64,000 nucleotides of DNA from Methylobacter sp. KS41 (GCA_002862125.1 PHSP01000003.1:1364001-1428000), one strand, 5' to 3'. Shown: positions 25,241-34,999, counted from the stretch's first letter. Numbers and translations: made by a program. Notes: generated by a model from the letters alone, not told the origin.

Positions 25241-28200
25241 ATTTAAATCAGAGACCTTATTAAGAAGGGATTAAGACCGATTAACAAGCCTTTGAATTTT
25301 GCGATTTAAGCCATTTAAATCAGAGACCTTATTAAGAAGGGATTAAGACCATTGAATCAGGTTTTACTTTTATTGTGATCATGTTATTTAAATCAGAGAC
25401 CTTATTAAGAAGGGATTAAGACCGTTTATTTTTTCAACTGTTTCTGCGCACAGATTTAAATCAGAGACCTTATTAAGAAGGGATTAAGACAACTGTTTCT
25501 GCGCACAGTTGCTGTTCAACATAGATTTAAATCAGAGACCTTATTAAGAAGGGATTAAGACCCTGTTAGCATGATGATGCTAACAAAGGCCATTATTTAA
25601 ATCAGAGACCTTATTAAGAAGGGATTAAGACTACAAAACTCATAACTTCGTCAATTGTAATTATTTAAATCAGAGACCTTATTAAGAAGGGATTAAGACC
25701 CGGTTATCTTGTTGCTACCACAACACATTACTATTTAAATCAGAGACCTTATTAAGAAGGGATTAAGACTTGACTTACAATCCACAAGTCACCGTTCTCA
25801 ACTATTTAAATCAGAGACCTTATTAAGAAGGGATTAAGACCTGCACAAAAGCTGTCAGTAGGGTTTGTTAAAGTATTTAAATCAGAGACCTTATTAAGAA
25901 GGGATTAAGACAAACAAGCCTTGGCGCACATCGTCATATCTTTCTATTTAAATCAGAGACCTTATTAAGAAGGGATTAAGACTTCATTCCACCCGCTATG
26001 CTGTTATATATCATCTTGATTTAAATCAGAGACCTTATTAAGAAGGGATTAAGACTAAACCCTATGTCATCGCCTTGGTATGGTTGAATAATTTAAATCA
26101 GAGACCTTATTAAGAAGGGATTAAGACTAACATGTTTTGAATAGCCTTGTGATTCCGCTTCCATTTAAATCAGAGACCTTATTAAGAAGGGATTAAGACC
26201 GAAAAGCGGCATTAATAATAACATGTTTTATATTTAAATCAGAGACCTTATTAAGAAGGGATTAAGACGCTTGCAAGCGGCTGTCTTCGCTTGCATTGGT
26301 GCTATTTAAATCAGAGACCTTATTAAGAAGGGATTAAGACCTGGATATTGTGCGGCAAGTAACCAGATTGTATTATTTAAATCAGAGACCTTATTAAGAA
26401 GGGATTAAGACAAAACTTTTAATGCCCTTATCTTTTAAGGCTTGCATTTAAATCAGAGACCTTATTAAGAAGGGATTAAGACAGCTGATATGCCATCTCA
26501 TAGATTGATCCCCATGCATTTAAATCAGAGACCTTATTAAGAAGGGATTAAGACGGCGATTTCTTTTTTATATTCGTTCATTTTCTTATATTTAAATCAG
26601 AGACCTTATTAAGAAGGGATTAAGACATTTTTTAGTTTCCTAATTAAGATTAATAAAGGCATTTAAATCAGAGACCTTATTAAGAAGGGATTAAGACTTC
26701 ATTACACAGCGCAATGAAATCAGACATGGGCATTTAAATCAGAGACCTTATTAAGAAGGGATTAAGACCCGTTTTCAATGCGAACTTTGTTTAATTCACA
26801 TGATTTAAATCAGAGACCTTATTAAGAAGGGATTAAGACGTAATTCCCATGATGTTATTGGAGTATAAGGACCATTTAAATCAGAGACCTTATTAAGAAG
26901 GGATTAAGACTAAAACAGATTGATAGAATCCAGCTATATCCAGCATTTAAATCAGAGACCTTATTAAGAAGGGATTAAGACTCCCGTTAAGGGCGATTTC
27001 TTTTTTATATTCGTATTTAAATCAGAGACCTTATTAAGAAGGGATTAAGACGCCAGAAATTTTGCACGAGACGACATTTCTTCGACATTTAAATCAGAGA
27101 CCTTATTAAGAAGGGATTAAGACTGTTTATCTGGATTAACAGTAAGTAGATTAAGCTATTTAAATCAGAGACCTTATTAAGAAGGGATTAAGACCGATGC
27201 AAATAACCAGAGTGTGTTCATGATACATTTAAATCAGAGACCTTATTAAGAAGGGATTAAGACAACGGTAACTGTACCGCCACCAGAAAAGGATTATTTA
27301 AATCAGAGACCTTATTAAGAAGGGATTAAGACCCAAGGTGCCCGTTTACCTTACCACTTCGCAGAAATTTAAATCAGAGACCTTATTAAGAAGGGATTAA
27401 GACAATTTATCCAAGCGGACTGCTAAAGGCGATTTTATTTAAATCAGAGACCTTATTAAGAAGGGATTAAGACTTTTGGTTTATTTTTGAAGTTTTCATT
27501 TCATTCCCATTTAAATCAGAGACCTTATTAAGAAGGGATTAAGACACATAATCCCGGCTTTAGCCATCCGCTTCGGGTAATTTAAATCAGAGACCTTATT
27601 AAGAAGGGATTAAGACCAAACCGGATTCCGGTGTGCATCGGTCCGTCCCTATTTAAATCAGAGACCTTATTAAGAAGGGATTAAGACAAAAACCACAGGA
27701 CTATATGGGCCTGCTACCTGAAATTTAAATCAGAGACCTTATTAAGAAGGGATTAAGACTAAAAAAGGTTTACCATGTTGTCCCCCTCATGAATTTAAAT
27801 CAGAGACCTTATTAAGAAGGGATTAAGACCGTTTTCAGATCAACGATGACGTTTCCATTCAAAATTTAAATCAGAGACCTTATTAAGAAGGGATTAAGAC
27901 CTTTAGAGCTGAGGTACAAAGGAACACACTTTATTTAAATCAGAGACCTTATTAAGAAGGGATTAAGACGCCTAAAGCTTTGGCCGCTTTATATTGTTTA
28001 CCCTATTTAAATCAGAGACCTTATTAAGAAGGGATTAAGACATCAGCATCCGGGTCATCTTCGCCTACATATATATTTAAATCAGAGACCTTATTAAGAA
28101 GGGATTAAGACTGATTAGCATAAAACTCTATCTCCCTCTTTTCAATTTAAATCAGAGACCTTATTAAGAAGGGATTAAGACACTTTAATTTTTTTTCAGT

Positions 28201-29734
28201 TAAGCTTTTATTCCATTTAAATCAGAGACCTTATTAAGAAGGGATTAAGACGGCGTTATATTCTCCCCACCGCGCCATTCCTAGCAATTTAAATCAGAGA
28301 CCTTATTAAGAAGGGATTAAGACAGAATTAGTCGCAGTTATGTGGGTGTAATAATCTATTTAAATCAGAGACCTTATTAAGAAGGGATTAAGACAAGCTC
28401 ATGTTTAAGCCTATGCGCCAAATGTATTTAAATCAGAGACCTTATTAAGAAGGGATTAAGACATGAAAGGCGGTGGCGTAGACTGCGTAGGGGTATTATT
28501 TAAATCAGAGACCTTATTAAGAAGGGATTAAGACGTAATTCAGCAAGCCTAGTTTTAAGGACAGAATTATTTAAATCAGAGACCTTATTAAGAAGGGATT
28601 AAGACCCCTGTAGTCTCTATTCAATCGTACCTCAAAGAAATATTTAAATCAGAGACCTTATTAAGAAGGGATTAAGACCGATACCTATAAACGCACTACA
28701 ATGGTTATATCCATTTAAATCAGAGACCTTATTAAGAAGGGATTAAGACAATGAAAAGAACGCTAGATATTTTAGTTAGAAATTTAAATAAGAGACCTTA
28801 TTAAGAAGGGATTAAGACCGTTATAGGCGGATTAAGCCCATTTATTCAAATAGATTTAAATCAGAGACCTTATTAAGAAGGGATTAAGACCGGTAGCCCA
28901 TTCGATGGCATGTTTTATAGCTAATTTAAATCAGAGACCTTATTAAGAAGGGATTAAGACGCTGTATCGGCAGCTATTTACAAGTTGCAAGCTGAATTTA
29001 AATCAGAGACCTTATTAAGAAGGGATTAAGACCATGTATCATTACTTTACTTATACTTGGATAAAACATTTAAATCAGAGACCTTATTAAGAAGGGATTA
29101 AGACGCTATTTCCCATTCTGCTTTATTTTCATGTGTTATTTAAATCAGAGACCTTATTAAGAAGGGATTAAGACAGTATTAATGGTATGAGAGTTACGGA
29201 GAATTGTAATTTAAATCAGAGACCTTATTAAGAAGGGATTAAGACGAATATCTAGTACACGGATATTAGGCTATCAATTTAAATCAGAGACCTTATTAAG
29301 AAGGGATTAAGACGGGTTTGACGTTGTTCATAGTATTCTCCTGCAAAATTTAAATCAGAGACCTTATTAAGAAGGGATTAAGACATCATTCGATAGCATA
29401 ATTGGCATTGGTACCTTATTTAAATCAGAGACCTTATTAAGAAGGGATTAAGACCTCATTAAGTATGTTATTTTCTAGTTCATCTGTATTTAAATCAGAG
29501 ACCTTATTAAGAAGGGATTAAGACCAACTCCCAGTGCTGCATTCAGTCTTTCTTCCCTATTTAAATCAGAGACCTTATTAAGAAGGGATTAAGACGTAGG
29601 TGACGGTGACGACCCCACCACCGCTGAATTATTTAAATCAGAGACCTTATTAAGAAGGGATTAAGACAAAAATCATGCTTCGGCTCCGTTCAGCACGGTC
29701 TAAACCAGAGATCTTATGGAGTAAGGCTTAATAT
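25241..29734 (+). CRISPR. Type III-A CRISPR array, 63 repeats plus a degenerate terminal repeat
   Basis: The 37-bp repeat begins ATTTAAATCAGAGACC and ends GGGATTAAGAC. I count 63 copies from 25241 to 29667. All look identical apart from one base change at 28782 (C to A in the CAGAG part). A 64th, heavily degenerate copy lies at 29698-29734. Spacers are about 30-36 bases. The degenerate end marks the trailer, so transcription should run rightward from the card1 side. The last eight bases, ATTAAGAC, are a typical type III crRNA 5' tag. Two pairs of spacers overlap in sequence (25423-25453 with 25491-25524, and 26555-26589 with 26982-27014). The high repeat identity argues that the array is maintained and active. 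Confidence 0.98.
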
Positions 29735-29781
29735 CTCAAGCCATCCTCTATCAACCCATCTAATCAAGAGAAAACCGATTT

Positions 29782-29841
29782 GTGGGAGCGATGCCTGCAT
29801 CGTGAATTAAAGGCCTTAATCGCGACGTGGGCGTCGTTCCA
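29782..29841. repeat. Diverged REP pair between array and cas2
   Basis: A mutated forward unit (29782-29808) and a better-preserved inverted unit (29818-29841) lie in the 170-bp gap between the degenerate repeat and cas2. They show more substitutions than the REP units in the effector operon. Confidence 0.75.
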
Positions 29842-29903
29842 ACCATTTTTTGGCAAGCTTGTCAGTTCTGCTAAAAAGATTTCTTCTGTGTATTCTCTCT
29901 GCC

Positions 29904-30188
29904 ATGACAAATCGGCAACTTTATCTGGCAGCTTACGATATTTCCTGCAACCGGCGTTTACGCAAGGCGCTGTATGTGTTGCGGGGTTTTGCGTCGGGCG
30001 GGCAAAAATCGGTGTTTGAGTGTTTTTTAACACCCGCCGAAAAAGCGCAATTGCTGGAAGAGATAGGCCTGGTCATTGACCCTGTCGAAGATCGTTTTAT
30101 TTTGCTGAGACTGGCGGGCGCCAAACATATCCGCACGTTAGGCAAAGCGGTACTTCCGCAGGATGGTTCCTTTTTTTATGTGGGGTGA
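29904..30188 (+). CDS. cas2: Cas2 (first copy)
   Basis: The start at 29904 gives a 94-residue Cas2 with the family's LYLAAYDISCNRRLRKALYVL opening, in which the Asp after AAY is conserved. The second half reads KSVFECFLTPAEKAQLLEEI and ends SFFYVG. Cas2 dimers bridge two Cas1 dimers during spacer integration. An upstream extension to 29850 would add a hydrophobic tail unlike the family. The following cas1 starts three bases after the stop. Confidence 0.93.
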   Translation: MTNRQLYLAAYDISCNRRLRKALYVLRGFASGGQKSVFECFLTPAEKAQLLEEIGLVIDPVEDRFILLRLAGAKHIRTLGKAVLPQDGSFFYVG

Positions 30189-30191
30189 TGA

Positions 30192-31160
30192 ATGAGCAGT
30201 TTGTATTTGGACCGGAAAAATCTGGGGATAAAGCTGGATGGACAGGCGCTGGCTTTGTACGAAGATGGCGTCAAGAAAGGCACGGCGCCTCTGCATTTGC
30301 TGGAGCGGGTGGTATTGCGCGGCAATGTGCAGTTGGAAAGCCGGGTGCTGGGAGCATTGTCGGAACGCAATATTGGTTTGCTGGTGTTATCAGGCCGAAA
30401 TACCGAGGCGACGGCGATGCTGGCTGCGCGTTCACATGGAGATTCGTTGCGGAGGCTGGGGCAGTATCAAACCAGTCTGGATGATGGTTTGCGCACGCCG
30501 TTGGCGCGCTGGCTAGTGCTGGTTAAGGTGCGCGCCCAGCAGTGTTTGCTGCGCGATGCGCTGGCGGTGCGGGCTGATTTGCGCCACCCTTTAACTTCCG
30601 CCTTGCAGACTTTGAACGGGATTTCCGGACAGTTGCTTGAAGATAAGGTTGATTTACCGCTGGCTAGTTTGCGCGGTTATGAGGGGGCGGCGGCAGCGGC
30701 GTATTTTACGGCCTATGTGCATTTATTTGCCGATTCACTGAACTTCTCAGGGCGTAAAAAAAGGCCGCCGCCCGATCCGGTTAATGCTTGTTTGTCGCTG
30801 GGTTACACTTTGCTGCATTATGATGCGGTGCGTGCCTGCCATACTGTGGGCTTGGATTCTATGCTGGGTTTTTATCATGATGTAAGCTTTGGCCGCGAGT
30901 CGCTGGCCTGTGATGTGATGGAGCCTTTGCGGCCTCTGATGGATCGCTGGGTGTGGCAGATGTTCCGGGAGCGGCAGCTAAGAATCGAGCATTTCTGTGA
31001 TGATAACGGTCGTTGTCAGATGAATAAAGCTGGCCGGCAGTGTTTTTACGGTTTTTACGAATCCCGTGCCGGTTCCGCGAGGCGTTTGCTGAGGCGCTAC
31101 GGCTATGCGCTGGCCAAGCGCTACCAAACGGTTAGTCAGGCGGATTGTGATATCAAGTAG
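30192..31160 (+). CDS. cas1: Cas1 integrase, catalytically complete
   Basis: A 322-residue Cas1. The N-terminal beta domain is SSLYLDRKNLGIKLDGQALA. The helical catalytic domain has the metal ligands Glu164 in RGYEGAAAAAYF, His229 in MLGFYHDVSFGR, and Asp241/Glu244 in CDVMEPLRP. All are present, so this copy should catalyse spacer integration. Length is canonical. It follows cas2 by three bases and precedes the second cas1-like gene by about 45 bp. Confidence 0.96.
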   Translation: MSSLYLDRKNLGIKLDGQALALYEDGVKKGTAPLHLLERVVLRGNVQLESRVLGALSERNIGLLVLSGRNTEATAMLAARSHGDSLRRLGQYQTSLDDGLRTPLARWLVLVKVRAQQCLLRDALAVRADLRHPLTSALQTLNGISGQLLEDKVDLPLASLRGYEGAAAAAYFTAYVHLFADSLNFSGRKKRPPPDPVNACLSLGYTLLHYDAVRACHTVGLDSMLGFYHDVSFGRESLACDVMEPLRPLMDRWVWQMFRERQLRIEHFCDDNGRCQMNKAGRQCFYGFYESRAGSARRLLRRYGYALAKRYQTVSQADCDIK

Positions 31161-31204
31161 GTACGACGCCATACAGGATTTATTCCGGCAGGAAAGGAGA
31201 GTTG

Positions 31205-31948
31205 ATGCGGCCTTTGTATATTGATGGTTGTACCGGTTGCCGGGTGGTATTGGACGAACCGGCATTGCGCGTGACGGTGCCGGACAAGGCTGATCAGTTG
31301 TTTCCGTTGTCGCGGATTTCTCGCGTGGTGTGCAAGGGTGTGGTGGAGTGGTCGATGTCTGCTTTGCTGGCTTGCGCTGATGCGGGTATTAATCTGCTGA
31401 TTCTGGAGAAAAACGGGGAAGTACGCGCCCGTTGGCTTGGAAGAGGCGGCGAAAGACAATCACTGACGCAACGTCTAGTGGATTTGTTATCGCGAGCCGA
31501 TGGACCTGAGCGATATGAAAACTGGCAGTTGTCCATTGAAAAACTGGCTGCGCGCAGCTTTGCCCGGCGCATGGGGCTTGAGGAGTGGAGGGAGGCGCCG
31601 GTTGCTGATTTGCGTCAGCGGCTGTCTTTAAGCTTATCAAACGAGGGGCGGCACCGTGCCAATCTGCTGCAAAGTTTATTATACAGTGAATTATTGAACT
31701 GGCTCCCGGAATGCGGTTTTTGCAGTGATGATGAGGCGTTGCTAACCAGTGATCTGGATTTGGCGTCGGATTTAAGCAAATTTTTGTTGTGGGATTTTTA
31801 TCCGGCCTTGCTGGCAGCCGGTGAGCCGGATACCTCCTCGGCGCTGTCCGCAATGGCGTTGCTTTATCAGCAACGCGCAGACCGGGTTTATTTGTTGTTC
31901 AGGAGTACGATCAACAAGTTGCATCAGTTTTTACTGGCCATTAGCTAA
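31205..31948 (+). CDS. Cas1-like protein lacking the catalytic triad
   Basis: The start at 31205 has AGGAGAG upstream. The 247 residues align with Cas1 through the N-terminal beta domain (RPLYIDGCTGCRVVLDEPAL, then INLLILEKNGEVRARWLG) and into a shortened helical domain. The Glu of the YEG motif and the His of the GFxH motif have no counterpart. The segment DLDLASDLSKFLLWDFYPAL occupies the place of the AYDLMEPFRP region, but the positions of acidic ligands are not convincingly kept. It is therefore probably an inactive paralogue, perhaps structural or regulatory in an adaptation complex. Its stop overlaps the start of a second cas2, so it has its own dedicated Cas2 partner. Confidence 0.8.
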   Translation: MRPLYIDGCTGCRVVLDEPALRVTVPDKADQLFPLSRISRVVCKGVVEWSMSALLACADAGINLLILEKNGEVRARWLGRGGERQSLTQRLVDLLSRADGPERYENWQLSIEKLAARSFARRMGLEEWREAPVADLRQRLSLSLSNEGRHRANLLQSLLYSELLNWLPECGFCSDDEALLTSDLDLASDLSKFLLWDFYPALLAAGEPDTSSALSAMALLYQQRADRVYLLFRSTINKLHQFLLAIS

Positions 31949-32265
31949 TGGCTGACAGTCAAAACGGTTTATATATGATTGCGTATGACATCACCAATCC
32001 TAGGCGTTTGTCCAGGGTGCATCGAGTCCTGAAAAAACAGGGCTTGCCGGTACAGTATTCGGTGTTTATGGTGGTTATGAAACGCAAGGCTTTGTTACGA
32101 TTGCTGGAGCGTATCAGTCAACTGATTCAGCCAGCCGAGGATGACATTCGTTGTTATCGTTTGCCTGAACGGACCGATATTAAAACCTTGGGTAAGCAGT
32201 TTTTTCCAGCGGATGTGATGTTGTTTACGGGCGGTGTTAATAGGTTGTTGAGTGGAACAAATTGA
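31948..32265 (+). CDS. cas2: Cas2 (second copy)
   Basis: A 105-residue Cas2 with the classical YMIAYDITNPRRLSRVHRVL opening, in which Asp and Asn follow MIAYDITN, and the central VQYSVFMVVMKRKALLRLLE. It is closer to the common Cas2 consensus than the first copy, from which it differs strongly. It overlaps the Cas1-like gene by one base (TAATG), implying coupled synthesis. It ends the cas cluster. Confidence 0.93.
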   Translation: MADSQNGLYMIAYDITNPRRLSRVHRVLKKQGLPVQYSVFMVVMKRKALLRLLERISQLIQPAEDDIRCYRLPERTDIKTLGKQFFPADVMLFTGGVNRLLSGTN

Positions 32266-32701
32266 TTAATATGGGTATGTTGAGTTTTTCGCGATGTTTC
32301 ACGTATGCACATTTTTTGAAGGTGTCGTTACTGTTGCCACGATCATTAACTAAATTGGATAAGCGGAGAGCTATGCCATGATCATCAGGTGCTCATTGGC
32401 AAATAAAAAACATAGACTTCAAGGTGTAAAAATCCTGGCGCCATAACAGTCCGCATGATTATAAGGATTGCACTTCGGAGTTGAATCCACGTTATCGATT
32501 GCACTTATGAGTTGAATGTAAGAAAGTTTTATGTGTTATGAAAGAATGCGTGAGGATTTTGCTATCATTGCGTGATGCTAGCGCAGCGACTTGGAAATTA
32601 TTTTTCTGAGAAATAATATGTACGCTGGATAAATCATCAGCTGTTCATTCATGTCGGCGAGAACCAGGGCAAATCCTGAATTTTCCTTGCAGTAAATCAC
32701 C
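32266..32701. other. Gap between cas cluster and arsS, containing a solo IS30-type end
   Basis: No gene is seen. Positions 32445-32491 hold a solo IS30-type end (separate entry). A second, partial copy of its core (ATTGCACTT then GAGTTGAAT) follows at about 32497-32518. The arsS gene runs toward this gap. Confidence 0.5.
32445..32491 (+). repeat. Left member of an inverted IS30-end pair
   Basis: These 47 bases are nearly identical, in inverted orientation, to 34335-34381. Only about three bases differ. The shared core is GGATTGCACTTCGGAGTTGA. The right copy is attached to an IS30 transposase fragment, which identifies the repeat as an IS30-type terminus. Confidence 0.85.
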
Positions 32702-33664
32702 TTAATCCAATGCTCCGCCGCAACTACTGCCTTGCCCTGCCGTGCAGCCATAACAATGTTGGCGCACATTGATAGCGGAGCCCGTTAATAATGATAAGCT
32801 TGACTCGCTTAGATGAGTTTTACCCGAAGAATTTGCGCCTAAGGGAAGTTGTAACATCTGGTTAAAATCGCAGTCATAGGCGTACCCCTGCCAGTCTACG
32901 CTCAAGGTATTACGGCACATGACGACAGACAGATTTTCAGGCCGGTAATTATCTTTTAATAATTGCAAATAATTGTTAAACAAACCCTTGCTTATCAGCA
33001 TACTGCCAAAACGCTGGACAGGAAGGTTGGTTAAGACGAAAAGTTTATTGAATACAATACCATGATGTGCTTTCAGGTGTTCCTTATAGGTTGTTTCCAA
33101 GACCTTTTGATCTGGCGGTAAATATGCGCCCTGAGGATTAAAAACCAGATTAAGTTCAAGTTCACTGTCTTTTTGACCATAACCTAATTCATTTAATCTT
33201 TTTAGCACTGATATGCTGGCATTATAAGTGCCTTTACCGCGTTGTTTATCGACATTATCCTCGAGATAACATGGTAACGAAGCGGTAATCACAACCTGAT
33301 TAAGCGCAAGAAATTCGGCCATCTGTTCATAGCCAGGCTCTTCAAGAATAACCAGATTACAACGGTCAATAACTGTAACATTCATTTCCCTCGCACGCAT
33401 GACCAGGGATTTAAAATGCGGATTCATTTCCGGGGCGCCGCCGGTTAAATCCAGCGTGTGAATGTGTTCTTTTTTAATAAAGTCCAAAACCAGATCCACT
33501 GTCGCTTTATCCATTAACTCAGTCCGTTTCGGTCCCGCGTTAACATGGCAGTGAGTACAGCTCAGGTTGCATAAATAGCCCAGATTAACCTGAAGTATTT
33601 CCAGAGCATTTCTGTTGATGGCCGGAAAATCGGTCTTTTCCAGGAGGGATAATGTTCCATGCAT
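32702..33664 (-). CDS. arsS: ArsS-type radical SAM protein (arsenosugar biosynthesis family)
   Basis: A 320-residue radical SAM enzyme. The [4Fe-4S]-binding motif is CNLSCTHCHVNAGP (CxxxCxxC near residues 32-39), followed by the GGE-like LDLTGGAPEMNPH. The C-terminus has the extra cysteine cluster HCYGCTAGQGSSCGGALD, typical of the ArsS family. Members form 5'-deoxy-5'-dimethylarsinoyl-adenosine in arsenosugar synthesis, usually next to an ArsM methylase. No arsM is seen here, so the substrate is not certain. The DUF3047 gene ends seven bases upstream, forming a two-gene operon. Inverted IS30 ends lie on both sides. Confidence 0.88.
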   Translation of the reverse strand: MHGTLSLLEKTDFPAINRNALEILQVNLGYLCNLSCTHCHVNAGPKRTELMDKATVDLVLDFIKKEHIHTLDLTGGAPEMNPHFKSLVMRAREMNVTVIDRCNLVILEEPGYEQMAEFLALNQVVITASLPCYLEDNVDKQRGKGTYNASISVLKRLNELGYGQKDSELELNLVFNPQGAYLPPDQKVLETTYKEHLKAHHGIVFNKLFVLTNLPVQRFGSMLISKGLFNNYLQLLKDNYRPENLSVVMCRNTLSVDWQGYAYDCDFNQMLQLPLGANSSGKTHLSESSLSLLTGSAINVRQHCYGCTAGQGSSCGGALD

Positions 33665-33670
33665 ATTTAA

Positions 33671-34333
33671 TTAATTTTTACTGAAGTAAATGTCGCCGTA
33701 ATAGGCCGTTGCTTTGCCGTGTGCATTGTCAGTGTCGGTCATGACGGCAACGGCATCAATATAGCGTATATCTTCACCAAACTGTTGTTTAAGATCGGCA
33801 AGGATATTGCGTTTTTCCGTATACCAGGTGCTGGTTTTATCGTTTGATGATCTGAGTGCGAACATCATGGCATGATCGCCAGCAAATGCATTGGGCCAGA
33901 TTTTACCTTTAGGCGAGGTGCTTGCCCAGACATAATTGATAGCCTTGGTACGCCAGAAAGCAAAACCGCCGCTGACTATCACATATACCCTTGCCGCATA
34001 ATCATCGCCGGATTTGGCTTGTTCATTGATGTTGCCTAACCGGTTTTCGATGCGCCAGCGCCAGTTCATAAACGGTGTCTTCTGTAAATCAATGCGCTGC
34101 TCTTTATAAAGCCCTGAAGCGCTATCATTACTTTCTGCTTTTAATACCCGGTTTCGTCCAAGAGCGACTATTTGATAGCTGGTCTGGCCTTTAAATTCTT
34201 TGGTTTCCCAGTGATCAAGCGATCCAGACGAAAAAGCGCCTATCATCAGCTTTTCACCCGCTACCTCAGCTCCGGCGGGAACGCTTAAAAAAACCAGAAA
34301 AGTGAAAATTATTATCTTAGCGGCTATATACAT
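33671..34333 (-). CDS. DUF3047 secreted protein
   Basis: Start set to the ATG at 34333. A TTG twelve bases earlier lies inside an IS end. The 220 residues begin with a clear signal peptide (MYIAAKIIIFTFLVFLSVPAGA). The mature domain has FKGQTSYQIVALGRNRVLKA, MNWRWRIENRLGN and IRYIDAVAVMTDTDNAHGKA, which are hallmarks of DUF3047. The family is periplasmic and of unknown function, with a jelly-roll-like pattern. It is co-directional with arsS and likely co-transcribed. Its 5' region is formed by the IS30-type terminus, which may supply the promoter. Confidence 0.82.
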   Translation of the reverse strand: MYIAAKIIIFTFLVFLSVPAGAEVAGEKLMIGAFSSGSLDHWETKEFKGQTSYQIVALGRNRVLKAESNDSASGLYKEQRIDLQKTPFMNWRWRIENRLGNINEQAKSGDDYAARVYVIVSGGFAFWRTKAINYVWASTSPKGKIWPNAFAGDHAMMFALRSSNDKTSTWYTEKRNILADLKQQFGEDIRYIDAVAVMTDTDNAHGKATAYYGDIYFSKN

Positions 34334-34334
34334 T

Positions 34335-34381
34335 CGTGGATTCAACTCCGAAGTGCAATCCTAGTAATCATGCGGACTGTT
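34335..34381 (-). repeat. Right member of an inverted IS30-end pair
   Basis: The inverted counterpart of 32445-32491. Its outer part reaches to within two bases of the DUF3047 start codon. Its inner part runs into the 3' end of the IS30 transposase fragment. Confidence 0.85.
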
Positions 34382-34550
34382 GCAATAAATCAGCAAAAAA
34401 TACTGCATGAGGTATTTTAAATTTGAGTGTTTGACCAAGGCGATGATTAAGCTTATCTATTACCGTCTCAACTTCGTTGTCGGTTATGTTCGCAAAACTG
34501 CTGCCTTTGGTAAAGTACTGTCTGATCAAATCATTGGTATTTTCGTGTGC
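34368..34550 (-). pseudogene. IS30 transposase, C-terminal fragment
   Basis: The fragment reads HENTNDLIRQYFTKGSSFAN then VIDKLNHRLGQTLKFKIPH and VFFADLL, the conserved end of IS30 transposases with the catalytic Glu in ENTN. Everything upstream of ENTN has been lost at a junction near 34550, where an IS701-type fragment begins in the other orientation. Inactive. Confidence 0.88.
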
Positions 34551-34556
34551 CGGGAA

Positions 34557-34962
34557 GTCGGAGCGGACGGCACTCTCACTATTGTTTATCGAATGCGCCG
34601 CTGGATACGCCCTGGCAAGAGCTGGCACGGGTGCAGGCGCAACGTTTCTTCATTGAACATAGTTTTCGGGAGGCGAAAAGCGAATGTGGGAGGCCGATTA
34701 CCAAGTCCGCCGTTGGGATGCCTGGCACAATCATATGGCTTTAGTGATGCTGGGAACGCTATTTCTGGTTAAACAGAAAAAAGCCGGGTGCCAACAGTGG
34801 CTCATGCTGTCAGTCAACGATTTGGTTACAGCGCTTGAGCATCTTCTCCCCCGCCGACAACTCACGGCTGAAGAACTGGCGGACATTATCAATAAGCGGC
34901 GCTATCTACGCCGAAAGGCCAAGGAATCACACGCCAGACGGTCTCAAGTGGCGGGCGAATGA
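34557..34962 (+). pseudogene. IS701-like transposase, frameshifted C-terminal fragment
   Basis: One frame reads HYCLSNAPLDTPWQELARVQ and FFIEHSFREAKSECG. The next frame continues ADYQVRRWDAWHNHMALVML and FLVKQKKAG to a stop at 34960-34962. Together they form the end of an IS701-family transposase, broken by a frameshift at about 34687. The matching IS end is at 34980-34999. Confidence 0.82.
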
Positions 34963-34979
34963 ATCTGACAAAGTAGAAC

Positions 34980-34999
34980 TAAGTCCGACAGGCTCCTAG
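34980..34999. repeat. IS701-type terminal sequence
   Basis: TAAGTCCGACAGGCTCCTAG ends the IS701-like remnant. One mismatch separates it from a solo copy at 39639-39658. Both finish in CTAG. Confidence 0.7.

Noticed and set aside
25241-29734. Protein-coding potential within the CRISPR array
   Set aside because: Repeats contain stops in the relevant frames and no frame continues across units.
32578-32769. Small minus-strand open frame overlapping the arsS end
   Set aside because: It is an alternative frame of the arsS C-terminus and the sequence after it.
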